A stretch of DNA of 64,000 nucleotides from an uncultured Microbacterium sp. (GCF_947488465.1 NZ_CANKZA010000002.1:248001-312000), one strand, 5' to 3'. Counted from the stretch's first letter, positions 34,908-45,524 are shown. Notes: generated by a model not told the origin, from the letters alone. A program made the numbers and translations.

Positions 34908-37040
34908 TCAGAGCGCGGCGTCGACGGCCGACAGCAGGGAGACGAAGCGGGGATGGGTCGCCAGGTCGTCGAGGAGCACGGCGCGGCCGGCGCCATCGGC
35001 GAGCGGCACCTGCCAGTTCGGATACTCCTTGTCCGTGCCGGGCTGGTTCTGCGTGCGGCGTTCGCCGACGGCATCCACCAACGCCACCCCGAGAAGCTGC
35101 GAGGGGGATGCCGTGATCAACACGTTCAGCGCCTCGATCACCTGCTGCTCGCTCGCCTCCGCACCCAGCAGCCCGCGCTCACGCAGCAGGGCGAGCATCG
35201 CACCGCGCTCGGCGTCGGCCTCGGCGAGCTCCACCTCCACCGGGCGGGTAAGGAGCCCCAGCCGGGCCCGCAACGCGACGTGCTCGTCGGCGAGATACCC
35301 GGCGGTCGGGGGAAGATCGTGCGTGTTGACGGTCGCGAGCAGCGACTCGCGGTACTGCTCGGGCGGACGAAACCCCTCACCCTCGCGCTCGAACCACAGC
35401 ACCGAGGTCCCGAGGATTCCGCGCGCGGACAGGTAGTCGCGCACCCACGGCTCCACGTTGCCGAGGTCTTCGCCGATCAGCACGGCGCCCGCGCGGTGGG
35501 CCTCGAGCGCCAGCACGCCGATCATCGCCTCGTGGTCATAGCGGACGTAGGTGCCGGCCGCCGGCGAGAGTCCTGCCGGAATCCACCACAGGCGGAAGAG
35601 GCCGATCACATGGTCGATCCGCAACGCGCCGGCGTGGCGGAGGAGCGTCCGGATCATGTCACGGAGCGGCGCGTACCCGGCCTCGGCGAGCGCGGGCGCG
35701 AGCCACGGCGGCTGGTTCCAGTTCTGGCCCTGCTGGTTGTACATGTCCGCGGGGGCCCCCACCGTCATGCCCGGGGCATACATTCCGCGGAGCGACCAGG
35801 CATCGGACCCCTGCGTGTGCACCCCGACGGCGAGGTCGTGCATGACCCCGATCGTCATGCCGGATGCCTTCGCCGCCGCCTGCGCACGCTCGACCTGCTG
35901 GTCGGCGACCCACTGCAGCCAGATGTGGAAGTCGACCCGGGTCGTCAGCTGCGCCCGCAACTCCGCAACCAGGGGCGAGGAGATGTCGCGCGCATCGTCG
36001 GGGCGCGGGGCGCCGTCGTAGTGCTCTTCGAGTGCGCACCACAGGGCGAAGTCCTGCAGCGGCTGACCCTCGCGGGCGATGAAGGCATCGAGCTCGGCCC
36101 GACGGCCGGTCGACAACGGCGCGAGGAAGATCGCGTCGAGCGCGAGACGCTTCGCCGCCCACACGGCATCGCGATCGATGCGCGTCGGATCGTCATCGGT
36201 CGCGGCGACGGGGGTGCGGGCTGCCTCGACGACGGCACGCTCGGTCGGAGTGAGATACGCGACCTCGCGGATGTCCTCCGGCCGCACGTACAGCGGCGCG
36301 AGGAATCTCCGCGTCGCGGGAAGATACGGCGACGGTTCGATCGGGCTCGTGACCTCGGCCGCGTGGATGGGGTTCACCAGCAGGAAGTCGGCGCCCTCGG
36401 CACCCGCGATCGACGCGAGATCGGCAAGATCGGCGAAGTCACCCATGCCCCACGACGCGCGCGAGCGCACCGAGTACAGCTGCGCCATCAGGCCCCAGCC
36501 CCGCCGGCGGCCGGGCCGCGTGGGCGGAGCCGGCAACCGCTCCGGGGTGATCACGAGCGGGGCGGATGCCGTCCGATTCACGTCGCCGCCGAACGGCCGC
36601 TGCCAGGCATGGACCGTGTGCCATCCGAGCGGAAGATCGACCGGTACGGGGATCTGCAGGCGCCACACCGGGGCGCCGTCGACCGTGCGGGAGGTCGCCT
36701 CCTGCGGCGGCACCGGAAGGTCACGCCACGTCCCGTCTTCGAGCGCGATCGACAGGGTGACATCGTGACCATCGGCGACGTGGACGAGCAGCACGCGCGC
36801 ACCGGGGCGCGACACGAGCGACGCCGGCAACAAGCGGCGCCAGGGCTCTTCCTGGATGTCGTCGAGCGCCGCGGTGATCTCAGCATCCGACCCCACCGCG
36901 ACACCCATCGACCGCAGCACGGCCCGGAGGGTCGTGGCGGGAACCGTCACCCGGTCACCGAAGAACGACCAGTACGAGGTCGCGATACCGTGCGCCTCGG
37001 CGAGCTCCGTGAGCGCGGGTGTGGGGGTGTCGTCGGTCAT
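34908..37040 (-). CDS. malQ: 4-alpha-glucanotransferase
   Basis: 710 residues, the normal length for actinobacterial MalQ. Family-77 glycoside hydrolase motifs are visible: WGMGDFADLADLASIAGAEG, LRIDHVIGLFRLWWIP with the nucleophile aspartate, AVLIGEDLGNVEPWVRDYL with the acid/base glutamate, and NTHDLPPTAGYL. It transfers maltodextrin segments in maltose and glycogen metabolism. The start has GGAGGGAAG upstream. It lies between the aldehyde dehydrogenase and its probable regulator without obvious link. Confidence 0.93.
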   Translation of the reverse strand: MTDDTPTPALTELAEAHGIATSYWSFFGDRVTVPATTLRAVLRSMGVAVGSDAEITAALDDIQEEPWRRLLPASLVSRPGARVLLVHVADGHDVTLSIALEDGTWRDLPVPPQEATSRTVDGAPVWRLQIPVPVDLPLGWHTVHAWQRPFGGDVNRTASAPLVITPERLPAPPTRPGRRRGWGLMAQLYSVRSRASWGMGDFADLADLASIAGAEGADFLLVNPIHAAEVTSPIEPSPYLPATRRFLAPLYVRPEDIREVAYLTPTERAVVEAARTPVAATDDDPTRIDRDAVWAAKRLALDAIFLAPLSTGRRAELDAFIAREGQPLQDFALWCALEEHYDGAPRPDDARDISSPLVAELRAQLTTRVDFHIWLQWVADQQVERAQAAAKASGMTIGVMHDLAVGVHTQGSDAWSLRGMYAPGMTVGAPADMYNQQGQNWNQPPWLAPALAEAGYAPLRDMIRTLLRHAGALRIDHVIGLFRLWWIPAGLSPAAGTYVRYDHEAMIGVLALEAHRAGAVLIGEDLGNVEPWVRDYLSARGILGTSVLWFEREGEGFRPPEQYRESLLATVNTHDLPPTAGYLADEHVALRARLGLLTRPVEVELAEADAERGAMLALLRERGLLGAEASEQQVIEALNVLITASPSQLLGVALVDAVGERRTQNQPGTDKEYPNWQVPLADGAGRAVLLDDLATHPRFVSLLSAVDAAL

Positions 37041-37197
37041 GTCTTCCCTCCCTCACGATCATCCTGCCAGACCGCGCCGCGCGCGCCCCCGCCGCCCCGT
37101 CATCAGATTCGGACAATGTCACCCGAATCGGATGCTGCAACCCTCGCGCGGCCGAATCTGCGGCATCCGTCCGAATCCGGTGCACGGCGAGGGGCGC

Positions 37198-38517
37198 TCA
37201 GAGGCGCTCGATCCGGGCGACGAGCCCGGCCCGCTTGGGCGATCGCGCCGGCAGCATGCTGAGCGCGAGGCGCAGGATCTCCTCATCCGCCGAGCCGTCC
37301 GAGGTCTCGGCGTACGCCAGGAGGACATCGATCGAGGCTTCGGCGAGGAGGGCATCGCGCAACGCGACCCGCACCGTCTCGCGGAATTCCTCCACGCCCG
37401 GGGCCACCGAATCCGGCAAGACCGGCCCCCGGTAGGCCGCGAGGGCGACGCGATGCGCTCCGCGACCGAGCAGCGACAGCACCTGGTGCGCATCGATCTC
37501 GAGGTCCGCCGCCAGCCGGTACGGCCGGGATGTCGGGACCAAGTGCGGAGCCGTCCGCTCGAGCACCTTGCGCAGGCGCACCATCTCGGGCCGGAGTGTG
37601 CCCTCGGCCGCGTCGCCGTAGACGAGCTCGCCGAGACGCTCCGCCGACAGCCCTTGCCGGTGCACCGCGAGCATGAGGAGGATCTCAGCGTGCCGCGCCG
37701 ATACTTCGGTGAGGGTCTCGGCCGCGTCACCCGCGATCTCCAGCAGCGCGCGATCACGGCCGAGGACTCGCAGCGTCGCGGTCTCGGGCGCCCGCACCAC
37801 CGACCGTCGGCTGGGGATCGGCGCCGTGACGGCCGCACGTGCGCGCAAGCGCGCCACGAGCAACTCACCCTCGATCGCTCGGGCCGTCGCGTCGACGAGC
37901 AACTGCGCCTGGGGTGTGACGGCATCCGCTCCGCCGGTGACATCGATGACCCCGAGGATCCGACGGGTTTCCGGGTCGTGGACGGGGGCGGCCGTGCACG
38001 ACCACGGCTGCACGAGCCGGTTGTAGTGCTCGGCCCCGTGGATCTGCACGGAGCGATCGAGCGCCAGCGCGGTGCCGGGAGCGGAGGTGCCGACGAACTT
38101 CTCGGACCAGTTCGTGCCGGCGACGAACCCCATCGCGCCGGTCAGCGCCCGCACCGACCGGTCACCCTCGATCCACAGCAGCCGTCCGGCCGCGTCCCCG
38201 ACCGCGACGACCACCCCGGCATCGCTCGCGTTGTCTCCCGGCAACAGCAGCGCGCGGATCATGTCCATCGCTCCGGCGAGCGGATGGGTGCTGCGATACG
38301 CCTCGAGCTCCTCGTCGGTGAGTTCGAGGGGCGGGAGGTCCTCGGCACCTACACGACCCGCACGCGAGCGGCGCCACGAGTCCTGCACGAGCGGGCGGAC
38401 CTGATCGACCCGGGGATCACCCGGATTGCCGCCGACGAACTCTTCGTGCGCACGCTCGATGAGCAACCGGGACGTCTCGGGTGAGACCTCCCGGCGTGAC
38501 GACCACGACGAGGGCAC
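37198..38517 (-). CDS. GAF-domain transcriptional regulator, AcoR-like N-terminus
   Basis: 439 residues. N-terminal part SWRRSRAGRVGAEDLPPLEL and a GAF domain (VVVAVGDAAGRLLWIEGD...GTNWSEKFVGTSAPGTAL) match the sensor half of acetoin-type activators. The sigma-54 AAA+ domain is absent; instead the C-terminus has a winged-helix-like part (ILLMLAVHRQGLSAERLGELVYGD) as in actinobacterial regulators of this group. Likely controls the nearby aldehyde dehydrogenase. The GTG start at 38517 is uncertain. Confidence 0.72.
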   Translation of the reverse strand: MPSSWSSRREVSPETSRLLIERAHEEFVGGNPGDPRVDQVRPLVQDSWRRSRAGRVGAEDLPPLELTDEELEAYRSTHPLAGAMDMIRALLLPGDNASDAGVVVAVGDAAGRLLWIEGDRSVRALTGAMGFVAGTNWSEKFVGTSAPGTALALDRSVQIHGAEHYNRLVQPWSCTAAPVHDPETRRILGVIDVTGGADAVTPQAQLLVDATARAIEGELLVARLRARAAVTAPIPSRRSVVRAPETATLRVLGRDRALLEIAGDAAETLTEVSARHAEILLMLAVHRQGLSAERLGELVYGDAAEGTLRPEMVRLRKVLERTAPHLVPTSRPYRLAADLEIDAHQVLSLLGRGAHRVALAAYRGPVLPDSVAPGVEEFRETVRVALRDALLAEASIDVLLAYAETSDGSADEEILRLALSMLPARSPKRAGLVARIERL

Positions 38518-38634
38518 GGCGACTCCGTTCGACGGCGAGGGGAGTGCGCACAGTCTAGGTCGATCGGCGTGCCGAAAGCAGGGCGGATTCGGCCGATCCG
38601 GCCTGTCACTGCCCCCACCTCGCGGGTGAGCGGC

Positions 38635-40062
38635 TCAGCCGCGCGCGGCCCACCAGGCGCGCAAGCGCTCCTCGGCCACCTCCGCGCCGACCATGCCCTC
38701 GTCGAGCCGCAGCTCGAGCAAGAACCGGTAGGCCTCGCCCACCTCACGCCCCGGCGCGATCCCCAGCACCTGCTGGATGCGGTTGCCGTCGAGCTCAGGC
38801 CGGATCGCGTCGAGCTCTTCCTGCTCGGCGAGCTCGGCGATGCGCCGTTCGATGTCGTCGTAGGCGCGCGCCAGGCGCCCGGCCTTCTTGGCATTGCGGG
38901 TGGTGACATCGGCGCGCGTGAGGATGTGGAGGCGCTCGAGCTCGTCGCCCGCGTCGCGCACGTAGCGGCGCACCGCCGAATCGGTCCACGTCCCCTCCGC
39001 GTACCCGAAGAACCGCAGATGCTGCTCGATCAACTGCGTGACCGACGCCGTCGTCTCGCCGTCGAAGCGGAGCGCGGTCAACCGCTTGCGCGCCAGCCGC
39101 GCCCCCTTGAGATCGTGGTGGTGGAAGCTCACCCCACCACCGGGCTCGAGCTTGCGGGTCGCAGGCTTGCCGATGTCGTGCAGCAACGCCGCCAGCCGCA
39201 ACGGCACGTCGGGCGCCTGCCCGGGATGACGCGCCTGCTCGAGCTCGATCGCCTGACGCAGCACCGTGAGCGAGTGCTCGTAGACATCCTTGTGGTGGTG
39301 GTGCTCGTCGATCTCGAGCCGCAGCGCCGGCACCTCGGGAAGGAACTCGGCCATCAGTCCGCTCTCGACCAGCAGCCGGATGCCGCGGTCCGGCGTATCG
39401 GTCTGCACCAGCTTGACGAGCTCGCCCTGCACCCGCTCGGGGCTGACGATCCGCAGACTCTCGCGCAGATCGGCCATCGCGGCGAACGTCTCCGGTGCGA
39501 CGTCGAACCCGAGCTGCGCGGCGAAACGAGCCGCGCGCAGCATCCGGAGCGGGTCGTCGCCGAAGCTGATCGCAGGGTCGGCGGGAGTGCGCAAGCGCCG
39601 GTCGACGAGGTCTTCCACGCCGCCGGTGGGGTCGACGAGGGCGGGCGTCGGCAGACGCAGTGCCATCGCGTTGACCGTGAAATCACGACGCGCGAGATCG
39701 GCCTCGAGCGTGTCACCGAACTCCACCGTGGGCTTGCGCGTCGCACCGTCGTAGCTGTCGGCGCGGTACGTCGTGATCTCGACCTGCTCGCCGTGGATCT
39801 TGGCCCCGATCGTCCCGAACGCGCGACCGATATCCCACGTCGCCGTCGCGAGGGGCTTGACGATCCGAAGGATGTCGTCGGGCCGAGCATCCGTCGTGAG
39901 ATCAAGATCGTTGGTCGTCCGCCCGAGGAGCGCGTCGCGGACGGGACCGCCGACGATCGCGATCTCGAAGCCGGCATCCACGAACGCAGAACCCAGAGTG
40001 GCCATCAACGGCGACGAGGCGAGTGCCCCCAGCCGCGCGAGTCCCTCGGCCATATTGAGCAT
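38635..40062 (-). CDS. cca: CCA-adding tRNA nucleotidyltransferase
   Basis: 475 residues: class II nucleotidyltransferase head with GGPVRDALLGRTTNDLDLTTDA (catalytic DLD), RRDFTVNAMAL, the RNA-binding neck, and a C-terminal HD domain (LAALLHDIGKPATRK). It adds or repairs the 3' CCA of tRNAs. ATGs at 40062 and 40053 are both possible. It is the usual actinobacterial neighbour of the DUF6049-murJ genes. Confidence 0.93.
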   Translation of the reverse strand: MLNMAEGLARLGALASSPLMATLGSAFVDAGFEIAIVGGPVRDALLGRTTNDLDLTTDARPDDILRIVKPLATATWDIGRAFGTIGAKIHGEQVEITTYRADSYDGATRKPTVEFGDTLEADLARRDFTVNAMALRLPTPALVDPTGGVEDLVDRRLRTPADPAISFGDDPLRMLRAARFAAQLGFDVAPETFAAMADLRESLRIVSPERVQGELVKLVQTDTPDRGIRLLVESGLMAEFLPEVPALRLEIDEHHHHKDVYEHSLTVLRQAIELEQARHPGQAPDVPLRLAALLHDIGKPATRKLEPGGGVSFHHHDLKGARLARKRLTALRFDGETTASVTQLIEQHLRFFGYAEGTWTDSAVRRYVRDAGDELERLHILTRADVTTRNAKKAGRLARAYDDIERRIAELAEQEELDAIRPELDGNRIQQVLGIAPGREVGEAYRFLLELRLDEGMVGAEVAEERLRAWWAARG

Positions 40063-40071
40063 GTATCGAGC

Positions 40072-41676
40072 CTACCGGGGCTCGGAATACGCCACTTCGA
40101 ACCCCTCATCGGCGACATCCGAGGCAAACGCGAGGAAACCGGTGAACACCAACTCCCGCACGCGGGGCACAAGATCGGCCGCGAGCGCGGCGGCGTCGAC
40201 CTCCAACAGGTCGGCGATCGCGCCGATCAGCACCCCCACGGGCAGATCGCCGTCGCTCGCGCCGACGAGCGCGGCCAGCGCCGGGTCGACCTCGATCGTC
40301 CGCGCGAATCCGCCGCCCTGGCGGAGCTCGATGACGCTGGGTGCCTCCACACCGGGCAGATGGTGACGAGCCTCGGTGACGTCGCCCGCGACGACCAGGG
40401 TGGATGCTGCGAGCGCCGCATCGTCCATCCGGCTCAGCCGTCCCCACGCCGTCAGGGCGGCCAGCAGATGCTCGCCCAGGCTCGCCGAGACCGGCTGCGA
40501 CACACGCTCGTAGCGGGCCAGGGTCGGGGTGCCGGATGCCGGCCGGTGGAGCACGAGGTAGCCGAACCCGATCCCGGTCACCCCACGCGCGGCGAAGTCG
40601 GTGAGCCACGCGTCGATGAGGCCGGCGTACTCGGGTGATCCGGGCACCGTCCCGCCGTCACGCACCCATAACTCCGCGTAGGCGAGCGGATCGAGCATCT
40701 CGCGCTCGATGACCCAGGCATCCAGCGCAACGGGAGAATCCGCCACCCACTGGCGGACCCGATCGAGACCGTCCTCGGCGCCCCGATACTCCCAATTGCC
40801 GAGCAACTGCGCCATGCCACCGGGGGCGAGGACCTCACCGACCTGGGTCACGAACGCGGCGACGAGATCATCGCCCGCCATTCCGCCGTCGCGATACTCG
40901 TACTCGGGCACCCCGGCCACCCGGGGTGTGATCACGAACGGCGGGTTCGACACGACACGTGCGAACTGCTCGCCGGCGACGGGTGCGAACAAGCTCCCGA
41001 GCCGCACGTCGATGCGATCACCGGCCCCCGCCAACAGAGCGTTCAGCCGCGTGAATTGCAGGGCCCGTGCCGACACATCGGTTGCCACGACCCGGTCCGC
41101 GTGACGCAAGGCACGCAACGCCTGGATGCCGCAGCCCGTCCCGACGTCGAGGACCCGGCCGACCACGGACGGGAGTTGCAGCCCGGCCAGAGTCATCGAT
41201 GCACCGCCGACACCGAGGACGTGACCGGCGGGGAGGGCTCCGCCGAGCGCGCCTTCATCGAGATCACTGGCGATCCACCAGAGGCCTGATCCCGCGGCAT
41301 CGACGAACTCGTGCGGCCGCACGAGTGCCGCCGCAACCACGCGCTCCCCATCGATCGAGGCAAGACCCAGGGTGTGCAGTCCTCTCGCACCGAGGCGCGG
41401 AAGGGCGGCATCCACATCGGAGACGGCGGCGGCGCCCCCGAGAAAGAGCACCCGCGCGAGAACGGCGAGCGCGTCGGTGCGCTCGCCCAGTGCCCGCAAG
41501 GCCGGTCCGTGCAGTCCGCGGCCGATCGCATCGTCGGCGATCGGCCCCCACGCCGCCCGCACGGAAGTCGCCGTGTAGTCGGCGTCGCGGAGGTCCGCGC
41601 GCAGTGCCGCGCACAGCCCAGGGTCGGCAGTGACATCCACGCAAGCGTCCAATCGTCGTCGGCCCGGCTCCGTCAC
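40072..41676 (-). CDS. Class I SAM-dependent methyltransferase (HemK/PrmC-like core)
   Basis: 534 residues. The centre holds SAM motif I (RVLDVGTGCGIQALRAL) and the SNPPFVITP motif of N-methyltransferases acting on glutamine, adenine or guanine amino groups. An N-terminal domain (about 150 residues) and a C-terminal winged-helix-like domain flank it. The substrate is unknown. I took the GTG at 41676 because further upstream the frame is not coding-like; TAGAGT 19 bases before it may be the -10. Confidence 0.78.
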   Translation of the reverse strand: MTEPGRRRLDACVDVTADPGLCAALRADLRDADYTATSVRAAWGPIADDAIGRGLHGPALRALGERTDALAVLARVLFLGGAAAVSDVDAALPRLGARGLHTLGLASIDGERVVAAALVRPHEFVDAAGSGLWWIASDLDEGALGGALPAGHVLGVGGASMTLAGLQLPSVVGRVLDVGTGCGIQALRALRHADRVVATDVSARALQFTRLNALLAGAGDRIDVRLGSLFAPVAGEQFARVVSNPPFVITPRVAGVPEYEYRDGGMAGDDLVAAFVTQVGEVLAPGGMAQLLGNWEYRGAEDGLDRVRQWVADSPVALDAWVIEREMLDPLAYAELWVRDGGTVPGSPEYAGLIDAWLTDFAARGVTGIGFGYLVLHRPASGTPTLARYERVSQPVSASLGEHLLAALTAWGRLSRMDDAALAASTLVVAGDVTEARHHLPGVEAPSVIELRQGGGFARTIEVDPALAALVGASDGDLPVGVLIGAIADLLEVDAAALAADLVPRVRELVFTGFLAFASDVADEGFEVAYSEPR

Positions 41677-41748
41677 GGTTCGCGCACAGGGCCTCACTCT
41701 AGAATCGCACCTGATCGTGCGGTCGGGGATCGCACAGGAGTCCAATCC

Positions 41749-43824
41749 ATGACCGTGACCTCGTCCGCATCCACGCCCGCGCGCCGCATTCTGGTGCGCC
41801 TGGCGGTGCTGATGGCGCTTGTCCTCGGCGTGGCCCCCGCCGCCCCCGCGGTGGCCCTCGAGACGCCGCTCGCCTCCACGGGTGTGCGCTTCCTTGCCGC
41901 GCCGACAGACGATGGCGTCCTCACCGAAGGTCAGCCGCTCACCGTGGCACTGCACGCGACCAACGCCACAGCGGTGCCGATGGCATCGGGCCCGGTGAGC
42001 ATTTCGGTGACCGACACGCCGCTCCCCACCCGCGACGCGCTGCGCGGCTGGCTCGATGACGCCGACCCGGACCCCGCCGCGCGTGAGATCGGCACCGCCA
42101 CGATCGGCGCTCTCGATGCGTACGACGAGCGCACGGAGACGGCGACGATCGATCCCGACACCGCCGGGCTCCGACAGTTGGCGCCGGGCGTCTATCCCCT
42201 GACGGCGACCTACGGATCGGCCCGCGGAGACCTCACGACCGCCAGCGTCCTGGTGGTTCCGGATGCCGCTGCTTCCGCCCCCGTCGGCGTCATCGTTCCG
42301 ATCACGACACCTGCCCGCTCGGTCGGTCTGCTCACGAGCGACGAGCTCGCCATCCAGACCGGCGTGGACGGTGATCTGCGTGCGCAGGTGGATGCCGTGT
42401 CCGGCACCGCGGCGATCCTCGCCGTCGATCCCGCGATCGTCGCCTCCATCCGCGTCCTCGGCTCGTCGGCACCCGCCACGGCCCGCGCGTGGCTCAGCGA
42501 CCTGCTGGCGCTGCCGAACGAGCGATTCGCTCTGCAATTCGGTGATGCGGACCTCGCCACGCAGATCGGCGCGGGCCTGCGCACCCCGTTGACCGTCACG
42601 TCGCTCGGTACCCCCCAGACCGCGGGCGGCGGCGGGGCGGATGCGGCATCCCCCGCTCCCACACCGACCAGCACGCCGACCAGCACGCCGGAGGGAACCA
42701 CTCCGACCCTGGCGGATCTTCTCGACATCGGGCCCGCGACCCAGGGGTTCTTCTGGCCCGCGACCGGCACAGCCGGCGGCGCGGTCGCCACGGCCCTCGC
42801 CGGGCTTGCCACCCCCGAGACCCCGGCCACCACGCTGGTCCCGTCATCGATCACCAGCGGGTCGGCAACCGGGCGCGCCCGCGCGGGAGACGCAGACCTC
42901 CTCGTCTACGACGCAGACATCTCACGTTCGTTGCACGCGATCTCGGTGGCCACCGACAGCGTCGATCGGGGCCGCGGGCGAGCGGCGGCATCCGCCTTCA
43001 CCTCGCTGGCGAATGCGGAGTCACCGGGGGCAGGGCTGCTCGTCACAATCGATCGGGGGGCGAACCGGACTGCCGCCGCGCTCGATGCCGCGGTCAGCGC
43101 GGCGTTCTCGCTCACCGGACGCCTTCCCGCCGGAATCGACTCGTTCCTCGATGCGAACGCCACCGCCGTCACCCTCGGCGAGGTCGACCCGAACCCGGCC
43201 CACGTCGCGGCACTCACCGAGTTCCTCACCGACGAGACCGAGCTCGTCAGTTTCTCCTCGATCCTCACCGATCCGAACGTCCTCCTCGGACCCGAGCGCA
43301 CGGCGATCCTTCAGCTGATCGGCAACGCCTGGCTGCCCGATACCGCCGGCTTCGCGGGCGCGGTCTCGGATCATCGCGCAGCGACCCGCGCCACACTCGA
43401 CGCCGTATCGGTCCTGCAACCGTCCGGACTCACTCTCGCGGCCTCGAGCGCGTCGCTCGGTTTCACGATTCGCAATGATCTCCCCTGGCCCGTGTCGCTC
43501 GTGCTGATCACCACGCCGAACGACCCCCGCGTGATCGTGCAGAACACGACTCCGATCCAGATCGGCGCCAGCCAGAACTCACGCGCGGACGTCCCGATTC
43601 AGGCTCGCGTCGGCAGCGGTGAATCGAACCTCACGGTGCAGTTGCGTAGCCCCACGATGATCGCCGTCGGCGACCCGGTCTCGGTCGACGTGTCGGTGCG
43701 CGCCGAGTGGGAATCGGTCGGCATCGTCGCGCTCGTGGCGCTCGTGTCCGCGATGATCGTGCTCGGCGTCATCCGCACGATCGTGCGGCGTCGGCGTGCC
43801 CCGAAGGAGGATGTCGATGGCTAG
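41749..43824 (+). CDS. DUF6049 secreted, membrane-anchored protein
   Basis: 691 residues: signal peptide (RILVRLAVLMALVLGVAPAAPAVA), a large extracytoplasmic Ala/Thr-rich region with a Pro/Thr linker (PAPTPTSTPTSTPEGTTP, about residues 304-321), one C-terminal helix (VGIVALVALVSAMIVLGVI) and a short basic tail. Always found next to murJ in actinobacteria; presumed to act in cell-envelope assembly, role unproven. ATG at 41749 with CAGGAG upstream. Its end overlaps murJ by eight bases. Confidence 0.85.
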   Translation: MTVTSSASTPARRILVRLAVLMALVLGVAPAAPAVALETPLASTGVRFLAAPTDDGVLTEGQPLTVALHATNATAVPMASGPVSISVTDTPLPTRDALRGWLDDADPDPAAREIGTATIGALDAYDERTETATIDPDTAGLRQLAPGVYPLTATYGSARGDLTTASVLVVPDAAASAPVGVIVPITTPARSVGLLTSDELAIQTGVDGDLRAQVDAVSGTAAILAVDPAIVASIRVLGSSAPATARAWLSDLLALPNERFALQFGDADLATQIGAGLRTPLTVTSLGTPQTAGGGGADAASPAPTPTSTPTSTPEGTTPTLADLLDIGPATQGFFWPATGTAGGAVATALAGLATPETPATTLVPSSITSGSATGRARAGDADLLVYDADISRSLHAISVATDSVDRGRGRAAASAFTSLANAESPGAGLLVTIDRGANRTAAALDAAVSAAFSLTGRLPAGIDSFLDANATAVTLGEVDPNPAHVAALTEFLTDETELVSFSSILTDPNVLLGPERTAILQLIGNAWLPDTAGFAGAVSDHRAATRATLDAVSVLQPSGLTLAASSASLGFTIRNDLPWPVSLVLITTPNDPRVIVQNTTPIQIGASQNSRADVPIQARVGSGESNLTVQLRSPTMIAVGDPVSVDVSVRAEWESVGIVALVALVSAMIVLGVIRTIVRRRRAPKEDVDG

Positions 43825-45427
43825 TCTCGGGCGCGCCAGCGCCATCATCGGCGCCGGAACCCTCGTCTCACGGCTCACCGGGCTCCTCCGCTCAGTCGTG
43901 CTGGTCGCGGTGATCGGGTCGTACGGATCGCGTGCGGCGGATGCGTTCACGACAGCGAACATGCTGCCGACGAGCATCTACGAGCTCGTCGCGGCCGGCG
44001 TCATCACGGGCATCATCGTTCCGCAGATCGTGAAGGCGGCCGCGCACAGCGATGGGGGTTCACGATTCGTCTCGAAACTCCTGACCCTCGGCACCGTGCT
44101 GCTCGTGGCCGCCACCGCGCTCATCATGGCGCTCGCGCCCCTGCTCATCTGGCTCTACGTGCCGGGCTACACACCGGAGCAGTCGGCGCTCGCCCTGTCG
44201 CTGGCCTACTGGTGTCTCCCACAGCTGCTCTTCTACGGTCTCTACGCCCTCCTGGGTGAAGTCCTCAACGCGCGCAAAGTCTTCGGCCCGTACAGCTGGG
44301 CACCTACCGTCAACAACCTCGTGTCGATCGCCGGATTCGGTGTCTTCCTCGCCGTATTCGGTGGACCGTTCACCGAGGTCGCCGACTGGAACGGCGCCAT
44401 GGTGACCACGCTGGGCGCCACGGCGACGCTGGGCATTGCGCTTCAAGCGATCGTCCTCGTGTTCTTCTGGCGTCGTACGGGGCTTCACATCCGCCCTGAT
44501 TTCCACTGGCGTGGCATGGGTCTGCGCCACATCGGCACGCTCGCCTGGTGGACGTTCCTCACGGTCGTGGTCGGGCAGATCGCCGGCCTCGTGCAGTCAC
44601 GTGTGGTGTCGGATGCGTCGGGCTCCGCCGGCATCACGGTCATCGTCTACGCCTGGCTGATCTTCATGCTTCCGCACTCGATCGTCGCGATGTCGATCTC
44701 CACGACCTATTTCACGCGTCTGTCGGAGTTGGTCGTGGCGGGCGAGGTCGACCGGGTCGGCCCCAATCTCGACGAGTCGATCCGGGCGCTCAGCGTCTTC
44801 GCCTTCGGATTCATGGCGGCGCTGGGCGCGGCATCCGTTCCCCTCTCCCGCATCTTCACGAACAGCCCTGACGGCGCCGTCGCAATGGCCTGGGTGCTGG
44901 GTGCCTACCTCGTGGCGCTCGTGCCGTTCGGCGTCCTGGTGATCGTCCGGCGTGCCTTCTTCGCCTTCCAGGACACGCGGACCCCGTTCTCCTTCACGAT
45001 CGTCCAGTGCGTGCTCGCCGCCGGCGGTGCCCTCCTGGCGGCGCTCGCCGTGAGCGTCGGGTGGCTTCCCCTCGCTTTCCTCGCCGCCGCCGTCGCCCTC
45101 ACGCAGTCCCTCTCGACATTCGTGCAGTTGCCGGTCGCCGTGCGCCTGCTCCGCCGGCACACGGGCGCTCTGCGCCTCGGGGCAACATGGCGCGCACTCG
45201 GCCGCTTCGCCGTCGCCGCCGTGCCGGCTTTCGCGGCCGGATGGCTGACGTTCCTCCTGCTCGGCGGTGCCGACGGATGGACGGCGTCGGATCGGCTCCT
45301 CGGCGCGGTCGGTGCGGCCCTCATCGGCGCGGTGTCGCTGGTGGTCTACGTCGCGATGCTGGCGGTGCTCCGCGCCCCCGAATTGACCATCGCGGTCCGC
45401 ACCGCACGGCGCCTGATCGGTCGCTGA
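43817..45427 (+). CDS. murJ: Lipid II flippase MurJ
   Basis: 536 residues with about 14 membrane helices and the MVIN/MurJ pattern (ASAIIGAGTLVSRLTGLLRSVVLV; ADAFTTANMLPTSIYELVAAG). It moves lipid II across the membrane for peptidoglycan synthesis. Start at 43817 is set by AAGGAGG six bases upstream, inside the end of the DUF6049 gene, so translation is coupled. The long kinase-like C-terminal extension of mycobacterial MviN is absent. Confidence 0.92.
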   Translation: MASLGRASAIIGAGTLVSRLTGLLRSVVLVAVIGSYGSRAADAFTTANMLPTSIYELVAAGVITGIIVPQIVKAAAHSDGGSRFVSKLLTLGTVLLVAATALIMALAPLLIWLYVPGYTPEQSALALSLAYWCLPQLLFYGLYALLGEVLNARKVFGPYSWAPTVNNLVSIAGFGVFLAVFGGPFTEVADWNGAMVTTLGATATLGIALQAIVLVFFWRRTGLHIRPDFHWRGMGLRHIGTLAWWTFLTVVVGQIAGLVQSRVVSDASGSAGITVIVYAWLIFMLPHSIVAMSISTTYFTRLSELVVAGEVDRVGPNLDESIRALSVFAFGFMAALGAASVPLSRIFTNSPDGAVAMAWVLGAYLVALVPFGVLVIVRRAFFAFQDTRTPFSFTIVQCVLAAGGALLAALAVSVGWLPLAFLAAAVALTQSLSTFVQLPVAVRLLRRHTGALRLGATWRALGRFAVAAVPAFAAGWLTFLLLGGADGWTASDRLLGAVGAALIGAVSLVVYVAMLAVLRAPELTIAVRTARRLIGR

Positions 45428-45452
45428 GAATACGGCCACGGTGACCCGGCGC

Positions 45453-45479
45453 GGGAATGCGTCGCGACTACCATGGGTT
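45453..45479 (+). promoter_or_regulatory. SigR/SigH-type promoter of trxB
   Basis: GGGAAT (45453-45458), exactly 18 bases, GTT (45477-45479), the thiol-stress sigma factor consensus. trxB is a classical member of that regulon. Confidence 0.75.
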
Positions 45480-45524
45480 GACTGCGGTGAGGCTCCTCGG
45501 CCTCGTCCATGAAGGAGGAAACGC